The notes beneath the pieces are model-generated. The model saw only the letters and a list, made by a program, of their open reading frames with translations, ran no database searches and was not told the DNA's origin. A DNA stretch of 5,951 bases from Kiritimatiellia bacterium (GTDB taxonomy: Bacteria; Verrucomicrobiota; Kiritimatiellia; RFP12; UBA1067), in NCBI GenBank assembly GCA_017412325.1, contig JAFPYE010000182.1, forward strand, positions 1 through 5,951, in the 5' to 3' direction. Below, piece after piece: positions 1-4,868 of the stretch (the first letter of the stretch is position 1; each line of letters begins with the position of its first letter). The translations under genes were made by a program, and so were the position numbers.

Positions 1-259
1 CGACAAAGGGCTTGACGAACGTCTCGGCGGCGGCCACGTGCGCCGGATGCGCCGCATACGCGGCGAGCGCGTCCCGCGAGACGAGATACGCCTCCAGCAG
101 GACGTCGCGCGCGTCCGCACCGTCCGCGTAGACCTTGGCGCGCAGCAGGCCCGGCACCGTGCCGACGAGTCCTTCGAGCGACGTGCGGATGCCCGCCTTG
201 ACCGCCGCGAGGTCGGCCACGTCCTCTTTCAGCTTCCAAATGACAACATGTCTCAACAT
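1..259 (-). CDS. Dabb (stress-responsive alpha/beta barrel) domain protein, 3' end cut by window edge
   Basis: A partial minus-strand frame gives 86 residues starting MLRHVVIWKLKED and running off the left edge. The opening (hydrophobic-R-H-V-V-hydrophobic-W/F-K-hydrophobic-K), the central VPGL at about residues 35-38 and the late AYAAHPAHVAAAETFVKPF stretch (about 67-85) match the Dabb family, small ferredoxin-like dimeric proteins of roughly 95-105 residues. About ten C-terminal residues should lie outside the window. Two in-frame ATGs exist, at 265 and 259. The GGAGG at 272-268 lies only 2 nt from the first but 8 nt from the second, and the family normally starts M-hydrophobic-R/K-H, so 259 is preferred. 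The gene follows asd by 52 nt with no promoter visible, so it is probably co-transcribed with it. Dabb proteins have diverse and mostly unknown roles; no substrate can be assigned. Confidence 0.85.
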   Translation of the reverse strand, partial: MLRHVVIWKLKEDVADLAAVKAGIRTSLEGLVGTVPGLLRAKVYADGADARDVLLEAYLVSRDALAAYAAHPAHVAAAETFVKPFV

Positions 260-288
260 ACGCATCGCCTCCGCGTCTCTACGTCCCT

Positions 289-310
289 GCGCGAGGGAAA
301 CCCTTCGCGC
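289..310 (-). other. Stem-loop between asd and the Dabb gene
   Basis: Immediately after the asd stop codon the minus strand reads GCGCGA-A-GGG-TTT-CCC-TCGCGC. The outer 6-bp arms (310-305 with 294-289) and inner 3-bp arms (303-301 with 297-295) pair perfectly around a TTT loop with one bulged A at 304. No T-run follows, so it is not a canonical Rho-independent terminator. It could protect or define a 3' end of the asd message, or partly attenuate read-through into the Dabb gene. The pairing is seen directly; the role is inference. Confidence 0.55.
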
Positions 311-311
311 G

Positions 312-1322
312 TCAGATCAGCCCGCGCTTGATCAGGTGCTCGGCGATTTCGACCGCGTTGAGCGCCGCGCCGCGCAGCAGCTGGTCGCCGGAAACGAACA
401 TCTCCAGCCCCTTCTTGTCGTCGCGGCTGATGTCCTGGCGGATGCGGCCCGCGAGCACGTCGTACTTCGCCGTCGCGTCGAGCGGCATCGGGTAGACGTT
501 GTTCAGCGGATCGTCCACGACCTTCACGCCTTCCGCGCCGCGCAGGATCGCACGCGCCTCCTCGGGCGTGATGTCGTTCTCGAACTCGAGGTTCAGCGAC
601 TCCGAGTGCGCCCGCGCGATCGGCACGCGCACGCACGTGCAGCTCAGCTTGAGGTCGGGGTGGTGCAGCATCTTGCGCGCCTCGTTGCGCATCTTCAGCT
701 CTTCGAGCGTGTATCCGTTCGTCGTGTCGAACTTGTCGATGTGCGGGATGAGGTTGTAGGTCAGCTGGTGCTGGAACGCCTTGACCGTCAGCGGACGGCC
801 CGCCGCGTAGTCATGAATCTGCTCCTCCAGCTCCGCGAGCCCCGGCGCGCCCGCGCCCGACGCCGCCTGGTAGGTGGACGCGACGAGGCGCTTGAGCCCC
901 TTCGCCTTGTGGAGCGGCGCGACGGCCTCCAGCATGATCGCCGTCGTGCAGTTCGGGTTCGCGATGACGCCCTTGTTCCAGTCGAGGTCCTCGGCGTTCA
1001 CCTGCGGCACCACGAGCGGAACCTCGGGATCCTGGCGGAACGCGCGCGAGTTGTCGATCATCTTCGCGCCCGCCTTGACGACCGCGTCCTTCAGCTCGAG
1101 GGCGACGTCGGTCTTGCCCGCGAACAGCACGATGTCGAGCCCGTTGAAGCTGTCGGGCGTCGCCTTCTTCACCTGGTACGTCTCGCCGAGAATCGTCTCC
1201 TCGCGGTCGCGCGACGCGAAGACCTGCACCTTCCCGCACGGGAAGTTGCGCTCCTTCAGGACCTTGATCATCTCGGTGCCGACCGCGCCGACACCCACCA
1301 ATCCAACGTTGTACTGCTTCAT
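312..1322 (-). CDS. asd: Aspartate-semialdehyde dehydrogenase
   Basis: The 336-residue product performs the NADPH-dependent reductive dephosphorylation of L-aspartyl-4-phosphate to L-aspartate-4-semialdehyde. This cytosolic step is the branch point towards lysine/diaminopimelate, threonine and methionine. The N-terminal Rossmann segment has the glycine-rich GVGAVGTEM at about residues 10-18. The nucleophile is Cys125 in NPNCTT, followed by STYQAASGAG (149-158). Arg232 and His239 in RVPIARAHSES have the spacing expected for the substrate-binding Arg and the general-base His. The C-terminal SGDQLLRGAALNAVEIAE (311-328) is family-typical. Length is normal. The RAHSES form, rather than GHSE, is typical of plant-like homologues. 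The start at 1322 (MKQYNVGLVG) fits the family and lies behind AAGGAA with an 11-nt spacing. The frame stays open upstream through the kinase gene, but that is incidental. A promoter lies at 1355-1363 and a Dabb gene follows. Confidence 0.96.
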   Translation of the reverse strand: MKQYNVGLVGVGAVGTEMIKVLKERNFPCGKVQVFASRDREETILGETYQVKKATPDSFNGLDIVLFAGKTDVALELKDAVVKAGAKMIDNSRAFRQDPEVPLVVPQVNAEDLDWNKGVIANPNCTTAIMLEAVAPLHKAKGLKRLVASTYQAASGAGAPGLAELEEQIHDYAAGRPLTVKAFQHQLTYNLIPHIDKFDTTNGYTLEELKMRNEARKMLHHPDLKLSCTCVRVPIARAHSESLNLEFENDITPEEARAILRGAEGVKVVDDPLNNVYPMPLDATAKYDVLAGRIRQDISRDDKKGLEMFVSGDQLLRGAALNAVEIAEHLIKRGLI

Positions 1323-1354
1323 TTTCTTGCTGTTCCTTTTCGAAAACGGCGCAT

Positions 1355-1363
1355 AGTATATCA
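1355..1363 (-). promoter_or_regulatory. Extended -10 promoter element of asd
   Basis: The minus strand reads TGATATACT, a TGn plus TATACT extended -10, in a small AT-rich island between the kinase gene and asd. Transcription would start near 1348, leaving a leader of about 25 nt that contains the AAGGAA ribosome binding site. No good -35 is present: a TTGACT lies upstream, but its 21-nt spacer to TATACT is too long. Extended -10 promoters can work without a -35. The same element recurs at 4616-4624 and 4706-4714, which supports it. Its TGA is also the stop codon of the histidine kinase gene. Confidence 0.65.
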
Positions 1364-2536
1364 TATTTCCGCAGCCGGAAGAGTCAACGTGAAAATGCAG
1401 CCGTGCGGCTCGTTGGCGGACACGGTCAGCGCGCCGCCCATCGCCTCGGCGAACTCGCGCGCGGTGCACAGCCCAATCCCGAACCCGCCCTTCCCCGACT
1501 TCAGGACCGGCTGGGCGCGGTAGTAGCGGTCGAACGCCCGCGACATCTCGCGCGCCGACATCCCCTTGCCCTCGTCGACGAACGCGGCCTTGACGAACGT
1601 CCCTTCGCGGCGGATCTCCACGCGCACGCGCCCGAACGGCGCGGCATACTTCAGGTCGTTGTTCAGCAAGTTCCACAGGACCTGCACCGTCAGCGTCTCG
1701 TCCGCCCAGACCTTCACCGCGCCGTCCGCCGCCGCCGCGCCGGGCGCGACCGTCACCGCGACATCCGCGCCGTCGAAGAGGTCGCGGTAGTCCGCGCGGA
1801 ACAGCGCATACGCCTCCCCATACGCCGCGCGCAGGTCGAACGCTGTCGGCTGCGGCGCGGGCCGCCGCCCGCCGAGCCGCAGGAAATCCTTGATGTTCGC
1901 GACGAGCCGGATCAGCCGCTCGTTCAGGTTCCTTGCCTCGTCGTCGTCGCATCCGATCATCATCCGCATCGCCACGAGCGGCGTCGCAAGATCGTGCGCC
2001 GCCGCCGCCATGAAGTCGTCGCGCGCGCGCACGTAGTCGACAAGGAACTTCACGCCGAGGGCGGTGATGACGACGAGCACGAGAAGGAAGAGCGGCACGG
2101 ACACGAAAAACAAGGTCGCATAGTCGCGCGCCGCGATGTCGGTCCGGCGCGCATAGACCGTCTCGCCGTCCTGCTCGCCGACGCCGCGCGCCCAGACGAG
2201 GTGCCCGCCGTCGAAGGAGCGCCACCCCCACATGTCGCGGCGCTTCGTGCCGCTTTCGGGGTTCCAGTCCTTCCACGACATGTCGGCGGGATAGTCGCCG
2301 AACGGCGCCACGCCGCGGACAATGCCACGCCCGCGCGTCCAGACGAAATCCGCCTGCGCCGGGTCGTCCCGCAGCGCCTTGGCGGCCCGTTCCGATTCCG
2401 CGAGGACGCGCGACTTCTCGTCGCGCACGAGGGCGGGAACGTCCTGGACGAGAAAGCGGACGCCGAGCAGCACGACGACCGCCGTCGGCAGGCAAAGGGC
2501 GACGACGCTTCGCGCCAACCGTCCGCCGCCGCGCAT
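1361..2536 (-). CDS. Membrane sensor histidine kinase lacking a HAMP domain
   Basis: The 391-residue product has a two-TM sensor kinase layout. TM1 is at about residues 9-30, a ~110-residue extracytoplasmic Trp- and charge-rich segment at 31-140, and TM2 at about 141-165. The dimerisation/phosphoacceptor helix has His181 in AAHDLATPL. The HATPase_c domain has an N-box (NLLNNDLKYA, 289-298, Asn293), a G1 box (DEGKGMS, 321-327), an F-box-like FDRYYRA (335-341) and a G2 box (GGFGIGL, 350-356). All catalytic motifs are intact, so an active kinase is expected. Only about 15 residues separate TM2 from His181, too few for HAMP. The start at 2536 is 2 nt after the ELM1-family stop, with little Shine-Dalgarno sequence, which suggests translational coupling. 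The frame stays open upstream, but the sequence there is the shadow of the neighbour. No response regulator is in the window; the stimulus is unknown. Confidence 0.93.
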   Translation of the reverse strand: MRGGGRLARSVVALCLPTAVVVLLGVRFLVQDVPALVRDEKSRVLAESERAAKALRDDPAQADFVWTRGRGIVRGVAPFGDYPADMSWKDWNPESGTKRRDMWGWRSFDGGHLVWARGVGEQDGETVYARRTDIAARDYATLFFVSVPLFLLVLVVITALGVKFLVDYVRARDDFMAAAAHDLATPLVAMRMMIGCDDDEARNLNERLIRLVANIKDFLRLGGRRPAPQPTAFDLRAAYGEAYALFRADYRDLFDGADVAVTVAPGAAAADGAVKVWADETLTVQVLWNLLNNDLKYAAPFGRVRVEIRREGTFVKAAFVDEGKGMSAREMSRAFDRYYRAQPVLKSGKGGFGIGLCTAREFAEAMGGALTVSANEPHGCIFTLTLPAAEI

Positions 2537-2538
2537 GG

Positions 2539-3492
2539 CTAGAGCCCCAGCAGCCGCTTCGCCGCCGCGAACTCGGCGGTGAGGTCGACCTTGCGGTTGC
2601 CGCCGAGGTAGCCCGCCGCCGTCAGCCCGTCGACGAAGCGGCGGAATTTGTGCGGCCCCGGCTTCAGGTTGTCGAGCGCGAAGACCGCCGCCGTGCCGCA
2701 CGTGCAGCTTTCCGACAGCATGCCCGTCGATTCGGCGGTGACGTAGAGCCGGTTCGCGAGCTTCACGAACGCCGGGATCGGGTTGAACTGGTCGCGCGAA
2801 TAGATGAGCCGGTAGTCCCACGGATACGAATCGACCACCGCCTCCACGTCCTTCGGCGTGCGCCGCGAGGTCGTCACCCACAGCCGCGCGCCCGCGTTCG
2901 CCGCAAACACCTCGTCGAGCCGCGCCTTCATCCAGGCGGGCGTCAGCGTCGAGCACTTGTTCGGCCCGCCCACGATCACCGCCACCGCCGGCGCACCGTC
3001 CGTCGCGAGCGGGCGGCCGTTCGCGCGCAGGTAGTGCGCCGCGAACGCGTCCACGCCCTTGTCGTAGAACGCCGCGTCGTTGGCGACCAGGTTTGCCGGG
3101 ATCGTCACGACGTTCGGCCGCGGCGCAGGATTGTCGAAGACCGGCGCCATCACGCAATCGAACGTCGCGAGGTCGTAGCCGCGCGGATAGAGGACGACGC
3201 CGACCTTCACGCCCAGCCGCCGCGCCAGCGTCTTCGCGGCGTAGAACGTCCCCGAGCCCGTGCCGACGACCGCCGCAAAATCGCCCGCCACCGCGCGTTC
3301 GGTCCGGAACAGCCCCGGCGCGCCGATCCCCAGGCGGTCGGCGAGATAGCTCAGCAGCTTCGCCGCCTTGGACTTGAACGCCACCTTCACGATCTCGGCG
3401 TCGCGCCCCAGCGCGCGCGCGAACGCCTTGGACTGGTTCTCGTGGCCGGCCTTGCCGTCGGTCAGAATCAGGATTTTCGCTGCGTCGCTCAT
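2539..3492 (-). CDS. ELM1/DUF1022 (mitochondrial fission ELM1-like) family protein, probable GT-B-like fold
   Basis: The 317-residue protein opens with ILILTDGKAGHENQSKA; DGKAGHENQ (12-20) is the signature of the ELM1/DUF1022 family, named after a plant mitochondrial fission factor but widespread in bacteria. Other family blocks follow in order: VGTGSGT (76-82), VGGPNK (174-179), VTTSRRTP (206-213), FNP (236-238) and VTAESTGMLSES (251-262) near the C-terminus. The two-half layout resembles a GT-B glycosyltransferase, but activity is unproven and no substrate can be read from the sequence. No signal peptide or TM segment is evident. Its ATG overlaps the stop of the upstream DHH phosphoesterase gene (ATGA, 3489-3492), with a GAGG 4 nt upstream, and the kinase gene starts 2 nt after its stop, so all three are probably one operon. 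In bacteria a role in envelope glycan metabolism is often supposed; here that is only inference. Confidence 0.85.
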   Translation of the reverse strand: MSDAAKILILTDGKAGHENQSKAFARALGRDAEIVKVAFKSKAAKLLSYLADRLGIGAPGLFRTERAVAGDFAAVVGTGSGTFYAAKTLARRLGVKVGVVLYPRGYDLATFDCVMAPVFDNPAPRPNVVTIPANLVANDAAFYDKGVDAFAAHYLRANGRPLATDGAPAVAVIVGGPNKCSTLTPAWMKARLDEVFAANAGARLWVTTSRRTPKDVEAVVDSYPWDYRLIYSRDQFNPIPAFVKLANRLYVTAESTGMLSESCTCGTAAVFALDNLKPGPHKFRRFVDGLTAAGYLGGNRKVDLTAEFAAAKRLLGL

Positions 3493-4607
3493 TTCGCCTC
3501 GGCTTTCGTTTCGATCTTCGTCTCGGGCTGCGCCGCGGGTTGCGCCGCGGGCTGGGCTTCAACCTTCGGCCCCAGGTTGGACAAGTCGATCGGCGGGATC
3601 CGGCCCGTCTTCTTGCACGCGCCCTTCATCATCTCCTTGACCGCCGCGCGCATCCGGCGCTTGGCGAGCCCCATGGGCGCGACAATCGTGCAGCCCGCCG
3701 CCTTGCGGTGGCCGCCGCCGCCGAACTTCGCCGCCAGAAGCGTCGCGTCCCAGTTGCCGCGCGTGCGGATCGAGCAGCGCGTCTCCTTGGTGCGGTCGGG
3801 GATCTGGTAGAAGAAGAGCGCGATCTCGTTCTTCGCGACCGAGCGCGGGATTTCGATCATGTCCTCCGCGTCCGCCTTCGTGCCGCGCACCGCGCGGAAG
3901 TCGTCGCGCGTCAGGGAGACTTCGGCGACCTTGCGGTTCTTCCAGACGTGCAGCGACCGCCAGGCGATGCGCTTGAGCTCGATCGCCTTGCGCGGGAACG
4001 TGCCGTAGATGATGTCGTTGATGAGCGCGGTCCGGACGCCGTGCTTGAGGAGGTCGCCCGCCGCGCGCATCGTCCGGGGGCTCGTCGCGTCGTAGGCGAA
4101 GCGGCCCGTGTCCGTCACCATGCCGACCCACAGCGCCTCGGCGATCTCCCGGTCGAGCTTCCAGTCCATCCACTTCGCGAACCGCCAGACGATTTCCGAC
4201 GTGCTGGACGCGGCGGGATCGACGATCTGCGCCGCGCCGAAGGTGCCGTCGTTCGTCATGTGGTGGTCGAAGCAGATCGTCGGCAGCTTCTCCGCGACCG
4301 GCTTCACTTCCGGCGGCATGCGGTTGAAGCCGCTGCAGTCGAGCGCGATGAAAAGGTCGAACTTCCGGCGCTTCAGCTTGCGGACGGGGATGAGCCGGTC
4401 CACGCCGTCGAGGAACGCGAGCTTGCCGAGCGCATTCAAGTCGGCGGTGGCGAACGCCTCGCACCCCGCGTTCGTCAAAAGCCGCGCCATCGCGAGCATC
4501 GAGCCCAGCGCGTCGCCGTCGGGCGACAGGTGCCCCGAAAGGAGAATCCGCTTCGCGCCCGCGATCAGCCGCTTCGCCGCCTCGTAGTTGTCTCTGTCCT
4601 CTGCCAT
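3489..4607 (-). CDS. DHH/DHHA1 phosphoesterase, NrnA-like (nanoRNase / pAp phosphatase type)
   Basis: The 372-residue protein carries the full DHH-family metal-binding set: HLSPDGDALGS (26-36), the Asp of ALDCS (Asp90), DHH (114-116) and VTDTGRF (164-170). These are followed by the DHHA1 substrate-binding motif FGGGGHRKAAGC (295-306). Characterised relatives (NrnA) are Mn-dependent cytosolic enzymes that degrade 2-5-nt RNAs and/or dephosphorylate pAp to AMP. The exact substrate here is inferred from family. It is longer than a typical ~310-330-residue NrnA because of a ~40-residue tail ending in an AQPAAQPAAQP and Lys/Glu-rich stretch, probably disordered. The chosen start, MAEDRDNYEAAKRL at 4607, begins the conserved domain. 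A frame-open ATG at 4664 would place the promoter inside the coding region and adds a non-conserved leader. The first gene of a three-gene operon, it overlaps the ELM1-family gene by 4 nt. No good ribosome binding site is present (see the promoter at 4616). Confidence 0.92.
   Translation of the reverse strand: MAEDRDNYEAAKRLIAGAKRILLSGHLSPDGDALGSMLAMARLLTNAGCEAFATADLNALGKLAFLDGVDRLIPVRKLKRRKFDLFIALDCSGFNRMPPEVKPVAEKLPTICFDHHMTNDGTFGAAQIVDPAASSTSEIVWRFAKWMDWKLDREIAEALWVGMVTDTGRFAYDATSPRTMRAAGDLLKHGVRTALINDIIYGTFPRKAIELKRIAWRSLHVWKNRKVAEVSLTRDDFRAVRGTKADAEDMIEIPRSVAKNEIALFFYQIPDRTKETRCSIRTRGNWDATLLAAKFGGGGHRKAAGCTIVAPMGLAKRRMRAAVKEMMKGACKKTGRIPPIDLSNLGPKVEAQPAAQPAAQPETKIETKAEAK
3525..3556 (-). 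repeat. Short 12-nt tandem repeat encoding AQPA units in the DHH protein tail
   Basis: On the plus strand the 12-mer GGGCTGCGCCGC (3525-3536) is followed by GGGTTGCGCCGC (3537-3548) and a partial third unit starting GGGCTG. In the protein this gives AQPAAQPAAQP close to the C-terminus. It is an in-frame microsatellite-like expansion in a low-complexity tail, probably of little catalytic consequence and variable in copy number between relatives. Confidence 0.6.
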
Positions 4608-4615
4608 TGCTCGGT

Positions 4616-4624
4616 AGTATATCA
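4616..4624 (-). promoter_or_regulatory. Extended -10 promoter element of the DHH/ELM1/kinase operon
   Basis: The minus strand reads TGATATACT within TTTGTGATATACTA, identical over 14 nt to the tRNA promoter on the opposite strand. The last -10 base (4616) is only 9 nt from the A of the ATG at 4607, so transcription should begin about 0-3 nt before the start codon. No strong -35 is visible at 17-18 nt upstream, where one arm of the inverted repeat at 4633-4658 lies. Confidence 0.65.
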
Positions 4625-4632
4625 CAAATTGC

Positions 4633-4658
4633 GCCGACTTGGACGCGTTTAAGTCGGC
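4633..4658. repeat. 8-bp inverted repeat in the divergent promoter region (possible operator)
   Basis: GCCGACTT (4633-4640) and AAGTCGGC (4651-4658) are perfect reverse complements separated by 10 nt. The repeat lies just upstream of the DHH operon -10 and covers the place of its -35. Its size and spacing would suit a dimeric repressor or activator, or it may simply form a hairpin. A second, short palindrome, TTGGCCAA, lies at 4668-4675. No regulator can be named. Confidence 0.4.
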
Positions 4659-4684
4659 CGCCAAAGATTGGCCAAATTACCCCC

Positions 4685-4714
4685 TTGCGCGGCGCGGCGC
4701 GTTTGTGATATACT
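4685..4714 (+). promoter_or_regulatory. Promoter of tRNA-Ala(CGC)
   Basis: A -35-like TTGCGC (4685-4690) is followed after 18 nt by TATACT (4709-4714), preceded by TGA to make an extended -10. Predicted start near 4721 leaves about 13 nt of 5' leader before the mature tRNA at 4734. The spacing and the downstream terminator make this a self-contained one-gene transcription unit. Confidence 0.7.
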
Positions 4715-4733
4715 ATATGCCGTTTCCACGAAT

Positions 4734-4809
4734 GGGGAAGTAGCTCAGTTGGTAGAGCATCACGTTCGCAACGTGGGGGTCGAGAGTTCGAATCTCTTCT
4801 TCTCCACCA
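4734..4809 (+). tRNA. tRNA-Ala, anticodon CGC
   Basis: A complete 76-nt cloverleaf with encoded CCA (4807-4809). The acceptor GGGGAAG (4734-4740) pairs with CTTCTCC (4799-4805), the D stem is GCTC/GAGC (4743-4746 with 4755-4758), the anticodon stem TCACG/CGTGG (4760-4764 with 4772-4776), and the T stem GAGAG/CTCTT around TTCGAAT (4787-4793). The seven-base anticodon loop TTCGCAA places the anticodon CGC at 4767-4769, reading the alanine codon GCG. The third acceptor pair is G4736 with T4803, the G3-U70 wobble that specifies alanine charging, with A73 at 4806. Promoter and terminator flank it. Confidence 0.95.
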
Positions 4810-4827
4810 AGCGCGGGAACGACGGCA

Positions 4828-4864
4828 GCGGCCTCAGGCAATCAGTCCTGCGCCGCGTTTTTTT
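4828..4864 (+). terminator. Rho-independent terminator of the tRNA gene
   Basis: GCGGC (4828-4832) pairs with GCCGC (4852-4856), and CAGG (4835-4838) with CCTG (4847-4850), separated by a small 2x1 internal loop and capped by an 8-nt loop. A seven-T run follows at 4858-4864. It ends 4 nt before the convergent rluD stop codon. On the minus strand the same hairpin is not followed by a T-run, so efficient termination in that direction is not supported. Confidence 0.8.
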
Positions 4865-4868
4865 GTTT

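Noticed and set aside
135..1523. Long plus-strand open frame (462 codons) opposite asd
   Set aside because: It is the antisense shadow of asd and the kinase end, Arg/Val/Leu/Ala-rich with no recognisable motif, as expected when GC-rich codons are read on the other strand.
312..2495. Single 727-codon minus frame that would fuse kinase-region sequence to asd
   Set aside because: Only the asd part has protein-like sequence. The upstream part is an out-of-frame Arg/Gly/Ala reading of the kinase gene, and a promoter plus ribosome binding site precede the asd ATG.
1403..2542. Plus-strand open frame opposite the kinase gene, and similar ones at 2650-3810, 3540-4652 and 4947-5816
   Set aside because: All are shadows of strong minus-strand genes, with skewed Arg/Ala/Val composition, no motifs and no ribosome binding signals.
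1361..3562. Upstream extension of the kinase frame to 3562, suggesting a giant fusion protein
   Set aside because: Residues before the chosen ATG are an out-of-frame Arg-rich reading of the ELM1-family gene, while that gene's own frame has clear family motifs and ends 2 nt before the kinase ATG.
4608..4664. Upstream in-frame ATG (4664) as the start of the DHH phosphoesterase
   Set aside because: The added 19 residues are read from the promoter and inverted repeat, do not look like the family N-terminus, and have no ribosome binding site; 4607 is preferred although it also lacks one.
4828..4864. Bidirectional terminator shared by the tRNA and rluD
   Set aside because: Only the plus strand has the T-run after the hairpin; the minus-strand side runs into a GC-rich sequence, so termination of rluD here is unproven.
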